Assembly: GCA_963717725.1 (NCBI GenBank)
Contig: CAVQWS010000004.1
Coordinates: 1 to 64,000 of the forward strand
Length of the DNA: 64,000 bases
Direction: 5' to 3'
From: AC-32 sp963717725
GTDB lineage: Bacteria > Actinomycetota > Thermoleophilia > Gaiellales > Gaiellaceae
Positions 26,246 through 35,522 of the stretch are shown here, piece after piece. The notes under the pieces were generated by a model. That model was not told the DNA's origin and ran no database searches. It was given only the letters and a program-made list of their open reading frames with translations. The position numbers and the translations under genes are program-made. The stretch's first letter is position 1. Each line of letters opens with the position of its first letter.

Positions 26246-28288
26246 TCAAGGCGCTACCGCACCGAGCGGCCTGGTCTCTGCCACGTCGGTCGAGGGCGGG
26301 CCGTTCAGCCGGCGGCGCCAGTCGGAGAGGACGCCGTGCACCGCCGCGGCGCCGACGATCGGCTCCTCCGGGAGCGGGAGCTCGACGGGGGCGAGCAGGA
26401 ACGGCTGGGTCTGGGCTCCGCCGATCCCGCCGTGGAACGAGATCAGCTCCTCGAAGGCGCACCCCTCGTCCAGCGCGGGGTCGTAGAAGCTGCCGACCAT
26501 GATGTCGGCCACGTGCTCGAAGCCGTCGGTGCGCAGCAGGTGCCGCGGTGCGTTCGGCGAGAAGTTCGCGAGCGGATCTTCGCCCTCGACACGGCCGTCG
26601 GCGAGGTAGTGCGTCCCGTTGCCGCCGAGCACGACGGGGCCGTCGCGCTCGGAGCGGACGAGCAGCCAGCCGACGTGCGGATGCTCGCGCAGGGCCGGTA
26701 GGAGGCGCGGATGCCGCTCGTCGATCTCTTCGCGCGTGAGCCGCTGGCGCTCGTCCAGCAGGTAGACGAGCCCGAGGTTTCCGGAGCCGAGCACGACCAC
26801 GTCGCGGTCGGAGACGTCGTTCTTGGGGAGCTTCCGCTTCTGGGTGCTACCGGTCGCCTCCCCGAGCGCGTTGCCGACGTTGCTGTGGTTCTCGTCGCCG
26901 TCAGCCAGGCTGGCCACGTCGGCGCCGTTCTCGAGCGAGCGGGCGACGAGCTCGTCGAGCCCGTAGCCGTTCCGCTGCTTGAAGGTCGCGCCTTGGGTCT
27001 GCCCGTGATCCGAGAGCACGACGATCTCGTACGGACGCGCCGCGTAGGCCCTGGCCCGCTCGATCCGCGCGAACTGCTGGTCGAGCTTGCGCAGCGCCTC
27101 GAGCGTGTCTGTCCGCTCCAGCCCCGAGTGGTGGGCGACCTCGTCGTAGCTCGAGAAGGTCGCGTAGATCGCGGGCCGCCCCTGCATCATGTCCGTGAGC
27201 ACGCTGTAGACGATCAGGTCGCGGACGACGACGCAGAGCGTCGCTCGCAGGAGCGGGTAGATCCCGCCCCGGTGCCCGCGAGGCCTGACGTCGCGCCGCT
27301 TCGCCCGGCCGGCCGCGGACCACTCGAGCGCGATCTCCCAGAAGAAGAGCACGAGCGTCGTGACGACGGTGAAGCCGTTGGCGAAGAAGGCCCGGTAGCC
27401 CGGGTTCGCGCGCTTCTCGGCATCCATGCGGCTGACGGTCAGGATCACCTTGTCGGCCTCGCCCGAGAGCAGGTTCCCGCGGCTGGCGCCGCCATCGATG
27501 AGCAGGCCTTGCCCGGACGCGTGCCGCCGCTCGATCTCGGCGCAGTCGGGCGGCCCCGAGCAGGCGACCAGCTTCGCGGTCTCCTTCTCGACCCAGCGGA
27601 AGGCGGGAATGTCGTCGTTCGAGCCGAGCAGGATCCCGGCCTGGCTCGCTCCGGTCTGGGAGGAAAGGTCGGTCTCCCACTCGGCGAGCCGGTGCGTGCC
27701 CTCCTCGACCCAGCGGGCCATCGTCGGCGCGCTGCCGTCCCGCAACGCGCGCCGCAACACGGGCAGGGCGAGCCCGTCGATCTCGAGAAGGAGGATCCCT
27801 GGCGCGTCGGTGACCGTACGGTCGCCCGAGCGCCTGGCAATTCGCTGGGTCACCCGCAGCGTGTAGGCGTCGTCGTCGTTCGTGCCCAGGACGGCGTCGA
27901 GCACGACTGTCACCGCCGCCGCCACGAAGGCCACCCCGAGCGCCGACCAGAAGGAGTCGATCTGCAGGTCGTGGTCGGTGATGCGGTCGGCGGCGAGCAG
28001 CATCAGCGCGTCGGCGATCAGGATCAGCAGCAGACCGGTGAGCGCCATGTAGGGCAGGCGCAGCGCGGCCAGCAAGGGCGGCACGATCGCGTTCAGGACG
28101 GCGATCGCCAGCGCGGCAGCCAGCGCGCCCAGGAAACCGTTGACTGCTGCGCCGGGGACGATCCAGGCGGCCACGAGCAGGGCTGCGGCGGAGACGAGCC
28201 ATGCCACCAGGAGGTGCAGCGGCCTGAACTTCGGCCGGCTCGGCTGCCAGCTCGGAACGTCCTGGGCCTGTTCGCGGCTGCTGATCAC
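26246..28288 (-). CDS. holin-like 4-TM domain fused to a type I phosphodiesterase/alkaline-phosphatase domain
   Basis: 680 residues. Residues about 25-135 hold four membrane helices of the phage-holin-4_2/mycobacterial 4-TM kind (LLVAWLVSAAALLVAAWIVP, AALAAALAIAVLNAIVPPLL). From about residue 165 an alkaline-phosphatase-fold domain begins: ILLLEIDGLALPVLRRAL (metal Asp) with Ser/Thr in SSQTGASQAG, then SSYDEVAHHSG and VVLSDHGQTQGATF, the paired His and Asp of the binuclear site. It is a membrane-anchored phosphodiesterase or phosphotransferase, perhaps acting on lipid-linked substrates; the substrate is unknown. Divergent from the MBL-fold gene, with the palindrome at 28332 between. Confidence 0.85.
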   Translation of the reverse strand: MISSREQAQDVPSWQPSRPKFRPLHLLVAWLVSAAALLVAAWIVPGAAVNGFLGALAAALAIAVLNAIVPPLLAALRLPYMALTGLLLILIADALMLLAADRITDHDLQIDSFWSALGVAFVAAAVTVVLDAVLGTNDDDAYTLRVTQRIARRSGDRTVTDAPGILLLEIDGLALPVLRRALRDGSAPTMARWVEEGTHRLAEWETDLSSQTGASQAGILLGSNDDIPAFRWVEKETAKLVACSGPPDCAEIERRHASGQGLLIDGGASRGNLLSGEADKVILTVSRMDAEKRANPGYRAFFANGFTVVTTLVLFFWEIALEWSAAGRAKRRDVRPRGHRGGIYPLLRATLCVVVRDLIVYSVLTDMMQGRPAIYATFSSYDEVAHHSGLERTDTLEALRKLDQQFARIERARAYAARPYEIVVLSDHGQTQGATFKQRNGYGLDELVARSLENGADVASLADGDENHSNVGNALGEATGSTQKRKLPKNDVSDRDVVVLGSGNLGLVYLLDERQRLTREEIDERHPRLLPALREHPHVGWLLVRSERDGPVVLGGNGTHYLADGRVEGEDPLANFSPNAPRHLLRTDGFEHVADIMVGSFYDPALDEGCAFEELISFHGGIGGAQTQPFLLAPVELPLPEEPIVGAAAVHGVLSDWRRRLNGPPSTDVAETRPLGAVAP

Positions 28289-28331
28289 CGGCGCTCCGGG
28301 CGATTGTTTCGTGAGACCCTGCGCCGGGCCT

Positions 28332-28349
28332 CATCCGAAGGGGGTGATG
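28332..28349. promoter_or_regulatory. shared 18-bp palindrome, copy D
   Basis: CATCCGAAGGGGGTGATG lies between the divergent phosphodiesterase gene (43 nt) and MBL-fold gene (41 nt). Confidence 0.55.
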
Positions 28350-28390
28350 AACGTGGCCGCAGCCGGGTATTCGATCCGGGAGGACGTGGT

Positions 28391-29122
28391 TTGAGCGCGC
28401 TCACCTGGCTGGGGCACAGCACCGTCGTGATCGACATCGACGGCGCGCGGCTGGTCACCGATCCCGTGCTGCGCCGGCGGATCTGGCACCTGCGCCGGGA
28501 CGTGGCCGTCGATCCCGGCCACGTCGACGGGATCCTCGTCTCGCATACCCACTTCGACCACCTCGACCGTGGCTCGCTCGGCCGCTTCGACGGGTCGCTC
28601 CCGATCGTCGCGCCGACGGGCGCCGGCAAGCTGCTGCGGGGCTGGGGGCACTCGCAGGTGCTGGAGGCCGACGCGGGCGACGAGGTCGAGCTCGGCGGGC
28701 TTCCCGTGCGCGTGACGCCGGCAGAGCACGAGTCGACCCGCGGGCCGTTCTCGGCGCAAACGGAGTCGCTCGGCTACGTGGTGCAGGGCTCGACGAGCGT
28801 GTACTTCGCCGGCGACACCGACCTCTTCGACGGGATGGCCGAGCTCGGGCCGATAGATGTGGCGGTGCTCCCGGTCTCGGGCTGGGGCCCGAAGCTGCCG
28901 CCCGGCCACCTCGACCCGCGCGGCGCGGCCGAGGCGCTGCGGCTGCTGCGACCGCGGATCGCGGTCCCGGTCCACTGGGGCACCTATCGCACGCCGTTCG
29001 CCGCGCGGCCTGACGACGCGCCGGCGCGTGAGTTCGCCCGGGCGGCCGCGGAGCTGGCAGCGGAGGTCGACGTCCGCGTGCTCGCGATCGGGGAGACGCT
29101 CGAGCTCGAGGCGGCGCGTTGA
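28391..29122 (+). CDS. MBL-fold metallohydrolase (UlaG-like)
   Basis: 243 residues from TTG 28391, with GGGAGG 7 nt upstream. It has a metallo-beta-lactamase fold: LTWLGHSTVVIDIDGARLVTD start, zinc motif SHTHFDHLD, and later VYFAGDTDLFDGM and VPVHWGTYRTPF for remaining ligands. It resembles UlaG/NAPE-PLD-like hydrolases that act on phosphodiester or lactone bonds. Its stop overlaps the next gene's TTG by 4 nt. Confidence 0.87.
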   Translation: MSALTWLGHSTVVIDIDGARLVTDPVLRRRIWHLRRDVAVDPGHVDGILVSHTHFDHLDRGSLGRFDGSLPIVAPTGAGKLLRGWGHSQVLEADAGDEVELGGLPVRVTPAEHESTRGPFSAQTESLGYVVQGSTSVYFAGDTDLFDGMAELGPIDVAVLPVSGWGPKLPPGHLDPRGAAEALRLLRPRIAVPVHWGTYRTPFAARPDDAPAREFARAAAELAAEVDVRVLAIGETLELEAAR

Positions 29123-30201
29123 AGCCCTGGGTGAAGCGCGGCCTCGCAATCGGGCTTGCGGTGGCGGTGATCGGCGGGACGTTCGTCTTCGTGCTGCCGC
29201 AGTTCGCGAACTACAGCGAGGTCTGGGATCAGGTGCAGACGCTCTCCTGGGAGTGGGTCGCCGTCCTGCTCGCGGCGGTCGTGCTGAACCTGGCCACCTT
29301 CGGCCCGCCCTGGATGACGGCGCTGCCGGGGCTCGGCTACTGGTCGGCCGAGACGGTGACGCAGGCCTCGACCGCTTCGACCTACATCGCTCCGGGCGGT
29401 CCAGCGGTCGGGATCGGGATCTCGGCGGCGATGCTCCTCGGCTGGGGCTTTCATGCCGACGAGGTCGCTCTCGCCGTGACGCTGACCGGGATCTGGAACC
29501 AGCTCGCGATCCTCGGCCTGCCGGCGGTCGCGTTCGCGCTGCTGACGCTCACCGGCGGGGACGCCGCCGCTCTGCAGACGATCGCGACGATCGGGCTGGC
29601 CGTGTTCGTCGTCGTGGCGGGCGCCTTCGGGCTCGCGCTGGCGAGCCGGAAGATGGCGCGCCGCGTGGGCGACCTCGCGGCCCGCGTGCTCAACCGGGTG
29701 CTCGGGCTCGTCCGCCGCGGACCGGTCGGCTGGAGCGGGGAGAGCCTCGCACGCTTCCGGGGCCGGGCGATCGGGTTGCTCGGCAGGCGCTGGCACCTGC
29801 TGACGCTCACCACGCTCGCGGGCCAGCTGACCGTGTTCCTGGTGCTGCTCGTCTGCCTGCGCGCCCTCGGGGTGGGGGAGGACGAGGTGACCCTGACCGA
29901 GGCGTTCGCGGGCTGGTCGCTGGCCCGCGTGCTCGGCTCGATCCCGATCACGCCCGGCGGGCTCGGGCTTGTCGAGCTCGGCCTGACCTCCGTGCTGGCG
30001 GGGTTCGGCGGCAACCACGCCGGCGTCGTCGCCTCGGTGCTGGTGTACCGCTTCCTCACGATCGTGCCGACGCTCGTGTTCGGAGCCATCGCGGCCGCGA
30101 CCTGGCGGCGGCACCGCCGCAGGAGCCTCGTCGAAGCGGCTAGCTCTTTGGAGGTTTCGGACTTGCCACTGGAGCCAGAGGACGTCCGAAAACGTCGATG
30201 A
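29119..30201 (+). CDS. second UPF0104-type membrane protein
   Basis: 360 residues from TTG 29119. About eight membrane segments include STYIAPGGPAVGIGISAAML and RVLGSIPITPGGLGLVELGL, the latter the hallmark P-G-G-x-G of UPF0104/LPG-synthase TM proteins. It is a flippase-like protein without a catalytic domain. Coupled by a 4-nt overlap (TTGA) to the MBL-fold hydrolase, which suggests a lipid substrate for the pair. The 3' 62 nt overlap the convergent gene at 30140. Confidence 0.82.
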   Translation: MKPWVKRGLAIGLAVAVIGGTFVFVLPQFANYSEVWDQVQTLSWEWVAVLLAAVVLNLATFGPPWMTALPGLGYWSAETVTQASTASTYIAPGGPAVGIGISAAMLLGWGFHADEVALAVTLTGIWNQLAILGLPAVAFALLTLTGGDAAALQTIATIGLAVFVVVAGAFGLALASRKMARRVGDLAARVLNRVLGLVRRGPVGWSGESLARFRGRAIGLLGRRWHLLTLTTLAGQLTVFLVLLVCLRALGVGEDEVTLTEAFAGWSLARVLGSIPITPGGLGLVELGLTSVLAGFGGNHAGVVASVLVYRFLTIVPTLVFGAIAAATWRRHRRRSLVEAASSLEVSDLPLEPEDVRKRR

Positions 30202-30577
30202 AGAGGGCGCACGGCCCGTACCGGGCCGGCAGCGTGCCGTCGAGGATCTCCACGTCGTAGGTGAGCATGTCCTGCTCGAGCCGGGGCTCGCGCAACACGA
30301 CCACGGCGTCGTCCGGCGACTCGCCTTCCTGCTCGAGAAACGAGAGCACGGCGTTTGGAGGGTCGACGGCGAAGCTGCTCGGGCCGGACTCCCAGAGCTC
30401 GACGAAGCGATGCGACGGGATATGCCCGATCTCGCGCCGGGGCCGGTCGGCGAAGTAGACCGTCGAGTCGGCCAGGCCGTGGAGCGTGATGCTTCCCGGC
30501 CCGCTGGTGAAGGCCGTCGCGCTCTGCACGAACAGCGCGTCGATCCGCTCGACTTGAGGCTCGGAGATGCTGCTCAC
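30140..30577 (-). CDS. conserved hypothetical beta-rich protein
   Basis: 145 residues (MSSISEPQVERIDALFVQSA). Recognisable repeated features are LHGLADSTVYFADRPRREIG, SFAVDPPNAVLSFLE, VVVLREPRLEQDMLTYDVEI and ARYGPCALFIDVFGRPL. I recall similar proteins across bacteria, sometimes with signal peptides, with no known function. Here there is no signal peptide. Convergent with and overlapping the UPF0104 gene. Confidence 0.72.
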   Translation of the reverse strand: MSSISEPQVERIDALFVQSATAFTSGPGSITLHGLADSTVYFADRPRREIGHIPSHRFVELWESGPSSFAVDPPNAVLSFLEQEGESPDDAVVVLREPRLEQDMLTYDVEILDGTLPARYGPCALFIDVFGRPLAPVASPKPPKS

Positions 30578-30706
30578 GTCCTTCCGGACGCAGTGTCGCG
30601 CCCGGCGGCCGGACCGCCGTCATGCCGACCGGGTGAATTTCGTAAACGATCAAGGTGTGGGCGTGGTGCCGACCGGCGGCTCGGTCAAGGTACGAAGCAT
30701 CGAACC

Positions 30707-31882
30707 GTGAGCTTTCTCAAGCACCTGGGCAAGAAGCGACCGGCCGCGGAGTCGCAGTCGTTCGAGCTGGGCTCCGGCGACGCCGGGGAGCTCGAGTCGA
30801 CGTTTTCAGCGCCGCGCTGGCTGAAGGACCTCGGCAGGACGTCGTGGTTGCTCGTCGGCGTCTTCGCGCTGCTCGCCGGCTTGACCTGGCTGCTCGGTAC
30901 GACGTCCACCATCGTCGGCCCGCTGGTAGCGGGGACGATCGTCGCGACCGTGGCGATGCCGATCGTCAGCTCGCTCGCCCGCCACATGCCGCGCGCGGCT
31001 GCCGCCGCCCTGGTCCTGCTCGGTCTCGTCGCGCTGGCAGTGCTCGTCGGCGTCCTCGTGATCGGTGGGATTACCTCCCAGAACGACTCGATCTCGGCCG
31101 ATTCGAGTGCTGCCGCAGACAAGGCCCAGGGCTGGCTCGAGGACCTGGGGGTGAACTCGTCAGGTTCCTCCAGCGCCAAGTCGACTGTCGAGCAGGACGT
31201 CCCGAAGATCATCTCGACACTGGTCCACGGCGTGATCAACGGCATCCAGGGGCTGACTTCGCTCGCTTTTGGGCTCTCGTTCACGCTGCTGAGTGTGTTC
31301 TTCCTGATGAAGGACGGTCCGACGATGAGGAGGTGGGTCGACCGCCATCTCGGCGTGCCCACGCCAGTCGCCGAGCTGATCACCGGCGGGATGCTGCGCT
31401 CGCTGAGGGGCTACTTCCAAGGCGTCACGATCGTCGCGGCATTCAACGCGCTGGTCGTAGGCCTCGCCGCGCTCGTACTCGGCGTGCCGCTGGCGGGCAC
31501 GATCGCGGTGGTCACCTTCGTGACCGCCTACGTCCCCTACATCGGGGCGTTCGTCGCGGGCGCCTTCGCAGTCATCATCGCGCTGGGCTCGGAAGGGACC
31601 ACGACCGCGCTGATCATGCTCCTGGTCGTGATCCTGGCCAACGGGCTGCTGCAGAACATCTTCCAGCCCTTCGCGATGGGCGCGGCGCTCAACCTGCACC
31701 CGCTCGCGGTGCTCGTGCTGACAATCGGGGCCGGCTGCATCTTCGGGATGCTCGGGCTGGTGCTGGCTGCGCCGATCGCCTCGGCGGTCGTCCACATCAG
31801 CCGCGACTTGGCGCGCGCTCGTGCCGCCGCCGCCGCTCCGGAGGAGGACGGCACTGTCACCGTCGCAGATGCGCCAGCCTGA
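30707..31882 (+). CDS. AI-2E (PerM-type) transporter family protein
   Basis: 391 residues from GTG 30707. An N-terminal soluble stretch is followed by helices LLVGVFALLAGLTWLLG and VGPLVAGTIVATVAMPIVSS, a long extracytoplasmic loop (VEQDVPKIISTLVHGVIN), and the conserved C-terminal membrane set GLAALVLGVPLAGTIAVVTF, VTAYVPYIGAFVAGAFAVII and NGLLQNIFQPFAMG. This is the PerM/AI-2E exporter pattern. The transported solute is unknown. A weaker copy of the shared palindrome (30621-30638) lies 68 nt upstream. Confidence 0.87.
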   Translation: MSFLKHLGKKRPAAESQSFELGSGDAGELESTFSAPRWLKDLGRTSWLLVGVFALLAGLTWLLGTTSTIVGPLVAGTIVATVAMPIVSSLARHMPRAAAAALVLLGLVALAVLVGVLVIGGITSQNDSISADSSAAADKAQGWLEDLGVNSSGSSSAKSTVEQDVPKIISTLVHGVINGIQGLTSLAFGLSFTLLSVFFLMKDGPTMRRWVDRHLGVPTPVAELITGGMLRSLRGYFQGVTIVAAFNALVVGLAALVLGVPLAGTIAVVTFVTAYVPYIGAFVAGAFAVIIALGSEGTTTALIMLLVVILANGLLQNIFQPFAMGAALNLHPLAVLVLTIGAGCIFGMLGLVLAAPIASAVVHISRDLARARAAAAAPEEDGTVTVADAPA

Positions 31883-31889
31883 CGGACAT

Positions 31890-31907
31890 CACCCGGTTCG
31901 GACGATG
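31890..31907. promoter_or_regulatory. shared 18-bp palindrome, copy C
   Basis: CACCCGGTTCGGACGATG is 16 of 18 identical to copy B, 53 nt before the small membrane protein gene at 31961. Confidence 0.6.
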
Positions 31908-31960
31908 CCGCCGGGAAAGGCCGCTGCCACGCTCGGCTTGAGCAAGCAAAGGAGCGGAAC

Positions 31961-32182
31961 GTGGAAGAAGGACTTGGAGCAAAGTTCTGGTTCAAGCTGA
32001 TCGGGATCGTGATCCTCGGGGGGATCGCCGCCATGATCCTCTTCCTTCTGGTCGACGCGGCGTGGTACCGCTGGGGCGCCATCGGCGCAATTATCTTCTT
32101 CTCCGCGCTCGTGCTGCTGTGGGGCTGGATCTACGACAAGCGGCACCAGAAGGAGTACGAGCGGCTGCGGGCCGAGGCCTAG
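31961..32182 (+). CDS. small two-helix membrane protein
   Basis: 73 residues from GTG 31961, with AAAGGAG upstream. It has two membrane helices (KLIGIVILGGIAAMILFLLV and WGAIGAIIFFSALVLLWGWI) and a charged cytoplasmic tail (DKRHQKEYERLRAEA). No family recognised. It is preceded by the shared palindrome, like other small membrane proteins here. Its end overlaps the convergent MalT-like gene by 4 nt. Confidence 0.75.
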   Translation: MEEGLGAKFWFKLIGIVILGGIAAMILFLLVDAAWYRWGAIGAIIFFSALVLLWGWIYDKRHQKEYERLRAEA

Positions 32183-34533
32183 GAGACCGCGGACTCGACG
32201 TCGCCGGCGGGCCCTAGGGCGGCGCTGCCGGTTCCCGCGTCGACAAGGCCGAGCTCCGCGGCCCTGGCGATTGCGTCGCTGCGGCTCGAGACGCCGAGCT
32301 TGCGGTAGACGGAGATCGCCTGCGTCTTGATCGTGTTTCGCGAGACGAACAGGCGCTCGCCGATCTCGCGGAAGGAAAGGTGCGTCGAGAGCAGCGGCAG
32401 CAGCCGCAGCTCGGCGCGCGTCAGCCCCGACGTGCCGCCGCCGGCCGCCTCGGGCATGGCTTCGACCTCGGTCTCGAGCGCGGCGACCTGTTCCGCGAGC
32501 ACGCCGAGCGCCGGCCGGAGCGCGAGGATCGCGCGAGCCTCGTCGACCAGCGCGTGCGCCGCGTTGCGGTCGCGCAGGGTCACGTAGGCGCGGGCGAGCT
32601 CGAGCCGGACCTGCACCGAGAGCCAGGGGATCGCGTGAGTGAGGAAGGGCGCCAGCCGCTGCGTAAGAGTCAGCTGCTTGCGCGCCTCGTCCCAGCGGCC
32701 GTGGCGCAGGAGCGCGCGGGCGGTGGCAGCCAGGTCGAGCGCTGCCGTGGGGTAGGCGTCGAGCTCGCGGTCGTCGATCAAGCGCTGCGCTTCGAGCGCC
32801 AGCGCCTCCGCCCGCTCGTCGTCGTGCCCGGCCGCGAGCAGTGAGCGCTCGCTGAGCGCGAGCGCGTGGCTCTCGGGCTGCGTGGACCCGGTGGCCGCAA
32901 CCGCGAAGACCTGGTCGGCGAGCTCGTCCTCGCCCAGGAGCACGTGCGCGGTGCCGTTCACGACCAGCGCCCACGGGCGCCACGGATGGTCGTCCGGGAG
33001 CTTCCTGAGCGCCGACGTCGTCCGCTTCAGCATGCTCTCGGGTCCGTCGGCACACATCGCCGCATGAAGGACTTCGATGCACGCCCTCGTGTTCGCGCCC
33101 TTCCCGTTCGCCGGCACACCGCGCTCGGCCGCCGCCAGCCAGGCCTCGGCCTCCTCCGGCCGCCCGCGGAGGGCGTGGATCCGAGACCCCTCGACCGCGA
33201 CCTCGGGGTGGCGCTGTAGCGCGTCCTCGTCGAAGCGGTCGAGCCACGACTCGACCGACGCGACCCGGCCCGACGCCGAGACGGGCATCGCGATCGAGCT
33301 GAGGATGCGCGCTGCACTGTTCTCGTTGCCGGCCGCGTGCGCGTAGTCGAGGGTCGCCTCGTCGTCGCCCTGGGCCTCGAACCAGTCCGCCGCTCGCTGG
33401 TTGAGCACCGACACGAGCTCCGGCTCGCGGTCCTCGAGCTCCTGCCGGAGCAGGTCGCGGAAGAGGTGGTGGTAGCGGTAGGCACCGCGGTGCCGGTCGA
33501 GCGGGACGATGAACAGGCTCTCCTGTTCCAGCGAGGCGAGCTCGAGAGCCGACCCCTTTCGGTCGAGCACCGCGTCGCAGAGCGGGCCCGACATCGACTC
33601 GAGCACGGAGCTGCGGCGCAGGAATGTCAGTCGTTCCGGCGCCAGGCGCGAGAGGTACTCCGAGCGGAAGTAGTCGGCGAGGTAGCGGTCGGCCCCGGTG
33701 ACGGAGCGAACGTCCGGCTGCTCGTCGCTCTCCGCCCGGGCGGCCAGCGCGGTCAGGTAGAGACCGGCCGCCCAGCCCTCGGTGCGCTCGACGAGCTCGT
33801 TGATCTCGTCGTCCTCGGGCTCCAGCCGGGCGGCGCGGAGCAGCAGCTCGGCCTCCCGGCGGCTGAGCGCGAGCTCGTAGGGCCCGAGCTCGAGCAGCGG
33901 CCCGCCCGCCCGCAGCGCCGCCACCGGCAGCTCGGGCACGACGCGGCCGGCGAGCACGATCATCGACCCGGCCGGGATGTGCCCGACGAGCGTCCCCAGC
34001 GCCGCGACCGAGTCGCCGGAGAGAAGGTCGGCGCCGTCGAGGACGAGCACGAACGGAACGCGGCGGGCGCCGATCGCTGCACCGAGACGGTGCAGGGCGC
34101 GCGCCGGCGCGGGCCTGCGCGCCGGCGTGAGCGGCTCCAGCGCCGACGCCGGCAGCGGCTCGACGCGGTCGAGTGCCGCCGCCACGTGCTGGAGCAGTGT
34201 GACGGGGTCGTCGTCGCCGTCGTCGAGCGAGACCCAGGCGAACGGCCGCACGTCCCGATGGGCCCACTGCGAGAGGAGCGTCGTCTTGCCGTACCCGGCA
34301 GGTGCCACCACGAGCACCAGCGGAAAGGCGCCGGCGGCCCGCAGCCGGTTGACCAGCGCGGTTCTAGACACCGTGCCGGCCGCTGGCACGGGCACGCGGA
34401 TCTTCGAGTCCACGACCTCGAACGGCAGAGGCGGCGGCGCGGGTGGGCCGACGAGCACGGCCTTCGCGCCAGCCTGGCGCAGCTCGGGGTTGCGAGGGTC
34501 GGCGGGAGTGAGCACGCGGCTCAGCTCGATCAT
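32179..34533 (-). CDS. MalT-like LuxR-family ATPase regulator
   Basis: 784 residues with MalT-type order. The STAND ATPase has Walker A APAGYGKTTL (77-86) and a Walker B-like strand FVLVLDGADL; a helical arm includes RYHHLFRDLLRQEL, and a long TPR-like domain follows. The C-terminal LuxR helix-turn-helix is LTRAELRLLPLLSTHLSFREIGERLF to SRNTIKTQAISVYRKLGV. Such proteins switch on by binding an inducer and ATP, then oligomerise at promoters. The inducer is unknown. An inverted repeat lies upstream at 34625. Divergent from a two-component system. Confidence 0.9.
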   Translation of the reverse strand: MIELSRVLTPADPRNPELRQAGAKAVLVGPPAPPPLPFEVVDSKIRVPVPAAGTVSRTALVNRLRAAGAFPLVLVVAPAGYGKTTLLSQWAHRDVRPFAWVSLDDGDDDPVTLLQHVAAALDRVEPLPASALEPLTPARRPAPARALHRLGAAIGARRVPFVLVLDGADLLSGDSVAALGTLVGHIPAGSMIVLAGRVVPELPVAALRAGGPLLELGPYELALSRREAELLLRAARLEPEDDEINELVERTEGWAAGLYLTALAARAESDEQPDVRSVTGADRYLADYFRSEYLSRLAPERLTFLRRSSVLESMSGPLCDAVLDRKGSALELASLEQESLFIVPLDRHRGAYRYHHLFRDLLRQELEDREPELVSVLNQRAADWFEAQGDDEATLDYAHAAGNENSAARILSSIAMPVSASGRVASVESWLDRFDEDALQRHPEVAVEGSRIHALRGRPEEAEAWLAAAERGVPANGKGANTRACIEVLHAAMCADGPESMLKRTTSALRKLPDDHPWRPWALVVNGTAHVLLGEDELADQVFAVAATGSTQPESHALALSERSLLAAGHDDERAEALALEAQRLIDDRELDAYPTAALDLAATARALLRHGRWDEARKQLTLTQRLAPFLTHAIPWLSVQVRLELARAYVTLRDRNAAHALVDEARAILALRPALGVLAEQVAALETEVEAMPEAAGGGTSGLTRAELRLLPLLSTHLSFREIGERLFVSRNTIKTQAISVYRKLGVSSRSDAIARAAELGLVDAGTGSAALGPAGDVESAVS

Positions 34534-34860
34534 TCTCGGGGCGGCCTCCTAGGGCTGGGGAACCCTTCCGCGCGAGTATCCGCCGGCGCAGAGGATCCGG
34601 CTATTCGGGGATCCGCTGATTGCACGGTAGAAAATACCGAGCAAATCACCACGATTCGTAGGCCGGTCAGCACCGGTCTTGTGCTTTACTGAGCGGCGGG
34701 AGATGAACAGAGGCCGCGTCCGGGAAAGGCGGAGCGGCGCCGGGTGTTTCTGTCCGATGGCCGCTCCGGCCTTGCGCTGTCCGGGCAGGGCGCTTCCCAG
34801 GGGGGTCTGCACACACTTCGCGAGGGAGGCGAGCGTCACGACAACCCCCACGACAGCGGC
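34534..34860. promoter_or_regulatory. 327-nt divergent control region with CGGTA-N5-TACCG repeat
   Basis: No gene is visible here. The region separates the MalT-like gene from the response regulator. CGGTA (34625-34629) and TACCG (34635-34639) form an inverted repeat around GAAAA, and two GGATCC sites flank an imperfect hairpin at about 34590-34612. AT-rich stretches around 34615-34665 could hold the promoters. I cannot assign a binding protein. Confidence 0.45.
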
Positions 34861-35520
34861 ATGATCAGGGTCGTCCTGGCCGACGACAGCTTCCTCGCGC
34901 GCGAGGGGCTCACCCACGTGCTCGGGTCGATCGACGACGTCGAGCTCGTTGCGTCGTGCGGCGACCTGGACGAGCTCCGGTCGACCGTCGACGAAATCAG
35001 GCCCGACGTCGTGCTGACGGACATCAGGATGCCGCCGACGAACACCGACGAGGGCATCCGCTACGCCGGCGAGCTGCGGAGCTCGGCGCCGGAGGTCGGC
35101 GTCGTCGTCCTCAGCCAGCACGCGGAGCCGGTCTACGCGCTCAGCCTGTTCGAGAACGGCTCGAGCCGGCGCGCGTACCTGCTCAAGGAGCGCGTCAAGG
35201 ACCGGGACGAGCTGGCACGGGCGCTGCGCGAGGTCGCCGCGGGCCGCTCGTTCGTCGACTCGAGAATCGTCGACCAGCTCGTCTCTAACCAACGGAGCGA
35301 CCCGGGGATCGAGAGCCTGACACCCCGTGAGCGCGAGCTCCTCGCGCTGATCGCGGAAGGACGCAGCAACACGTCGATCGCCGAGTCGCTCGAGATCACG
35401 AAGCGCGCCGTCGAGCGGCACATCAACGCGATCTTCGCCAAGCTCGAGCTGCCCGAGGACAGCGACGTCAACCGGCGCGTGAAGGCGACGCTGCTCTACC
35501 TGCTGGGCGAAGGGCGCTGA
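34861..35520 (+). CDS. NarL/FixJ-type response regulator
   Basis: 219 residues from ATG 34861. The receiver domain has phospho-acceptor Asp54 (VLTDIRMPP), acidic pair Asp8-Asp9 (LADDS), and a Lys in YLLKERV. A C-terminal LuxR helix-turn-helix follows (LTPRERELLALIAEGRSNTS, KRAVERHINAIFAKL). It binds DNA when phosphorylated. The histidine kinase gene follows 2 nt after its stop, so this is a cotranscribed pair. Confidence 0.92.
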   Translation: MIRVVLADDSFLAREGLTHVLGSIDDVELVASCGDLDELRSTVDEIRPDVVLTDIRMPPTNTDEGIRYAGELRSSAPEVGVVVLSQHAEPVYALSLFENGSSRRAYLLKERVKDRDELARALREVAAGRSFVDSRIVDQLVSNQRSDPGIESLTPRERELLALIAEGRSNTSIAESLEITKRAVERHINAIFAKLELPEDSDVNRRVKATLLYLLGEGR

Positions 35521-35522
35521 GG

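Noticed and set aside
30410..30706. N-terminal extension of the AI-2E gene
   Set aside because: The extension is antisense to the hyp gene start region and has shadow composition. GTG 30707 begins the sensible protein.
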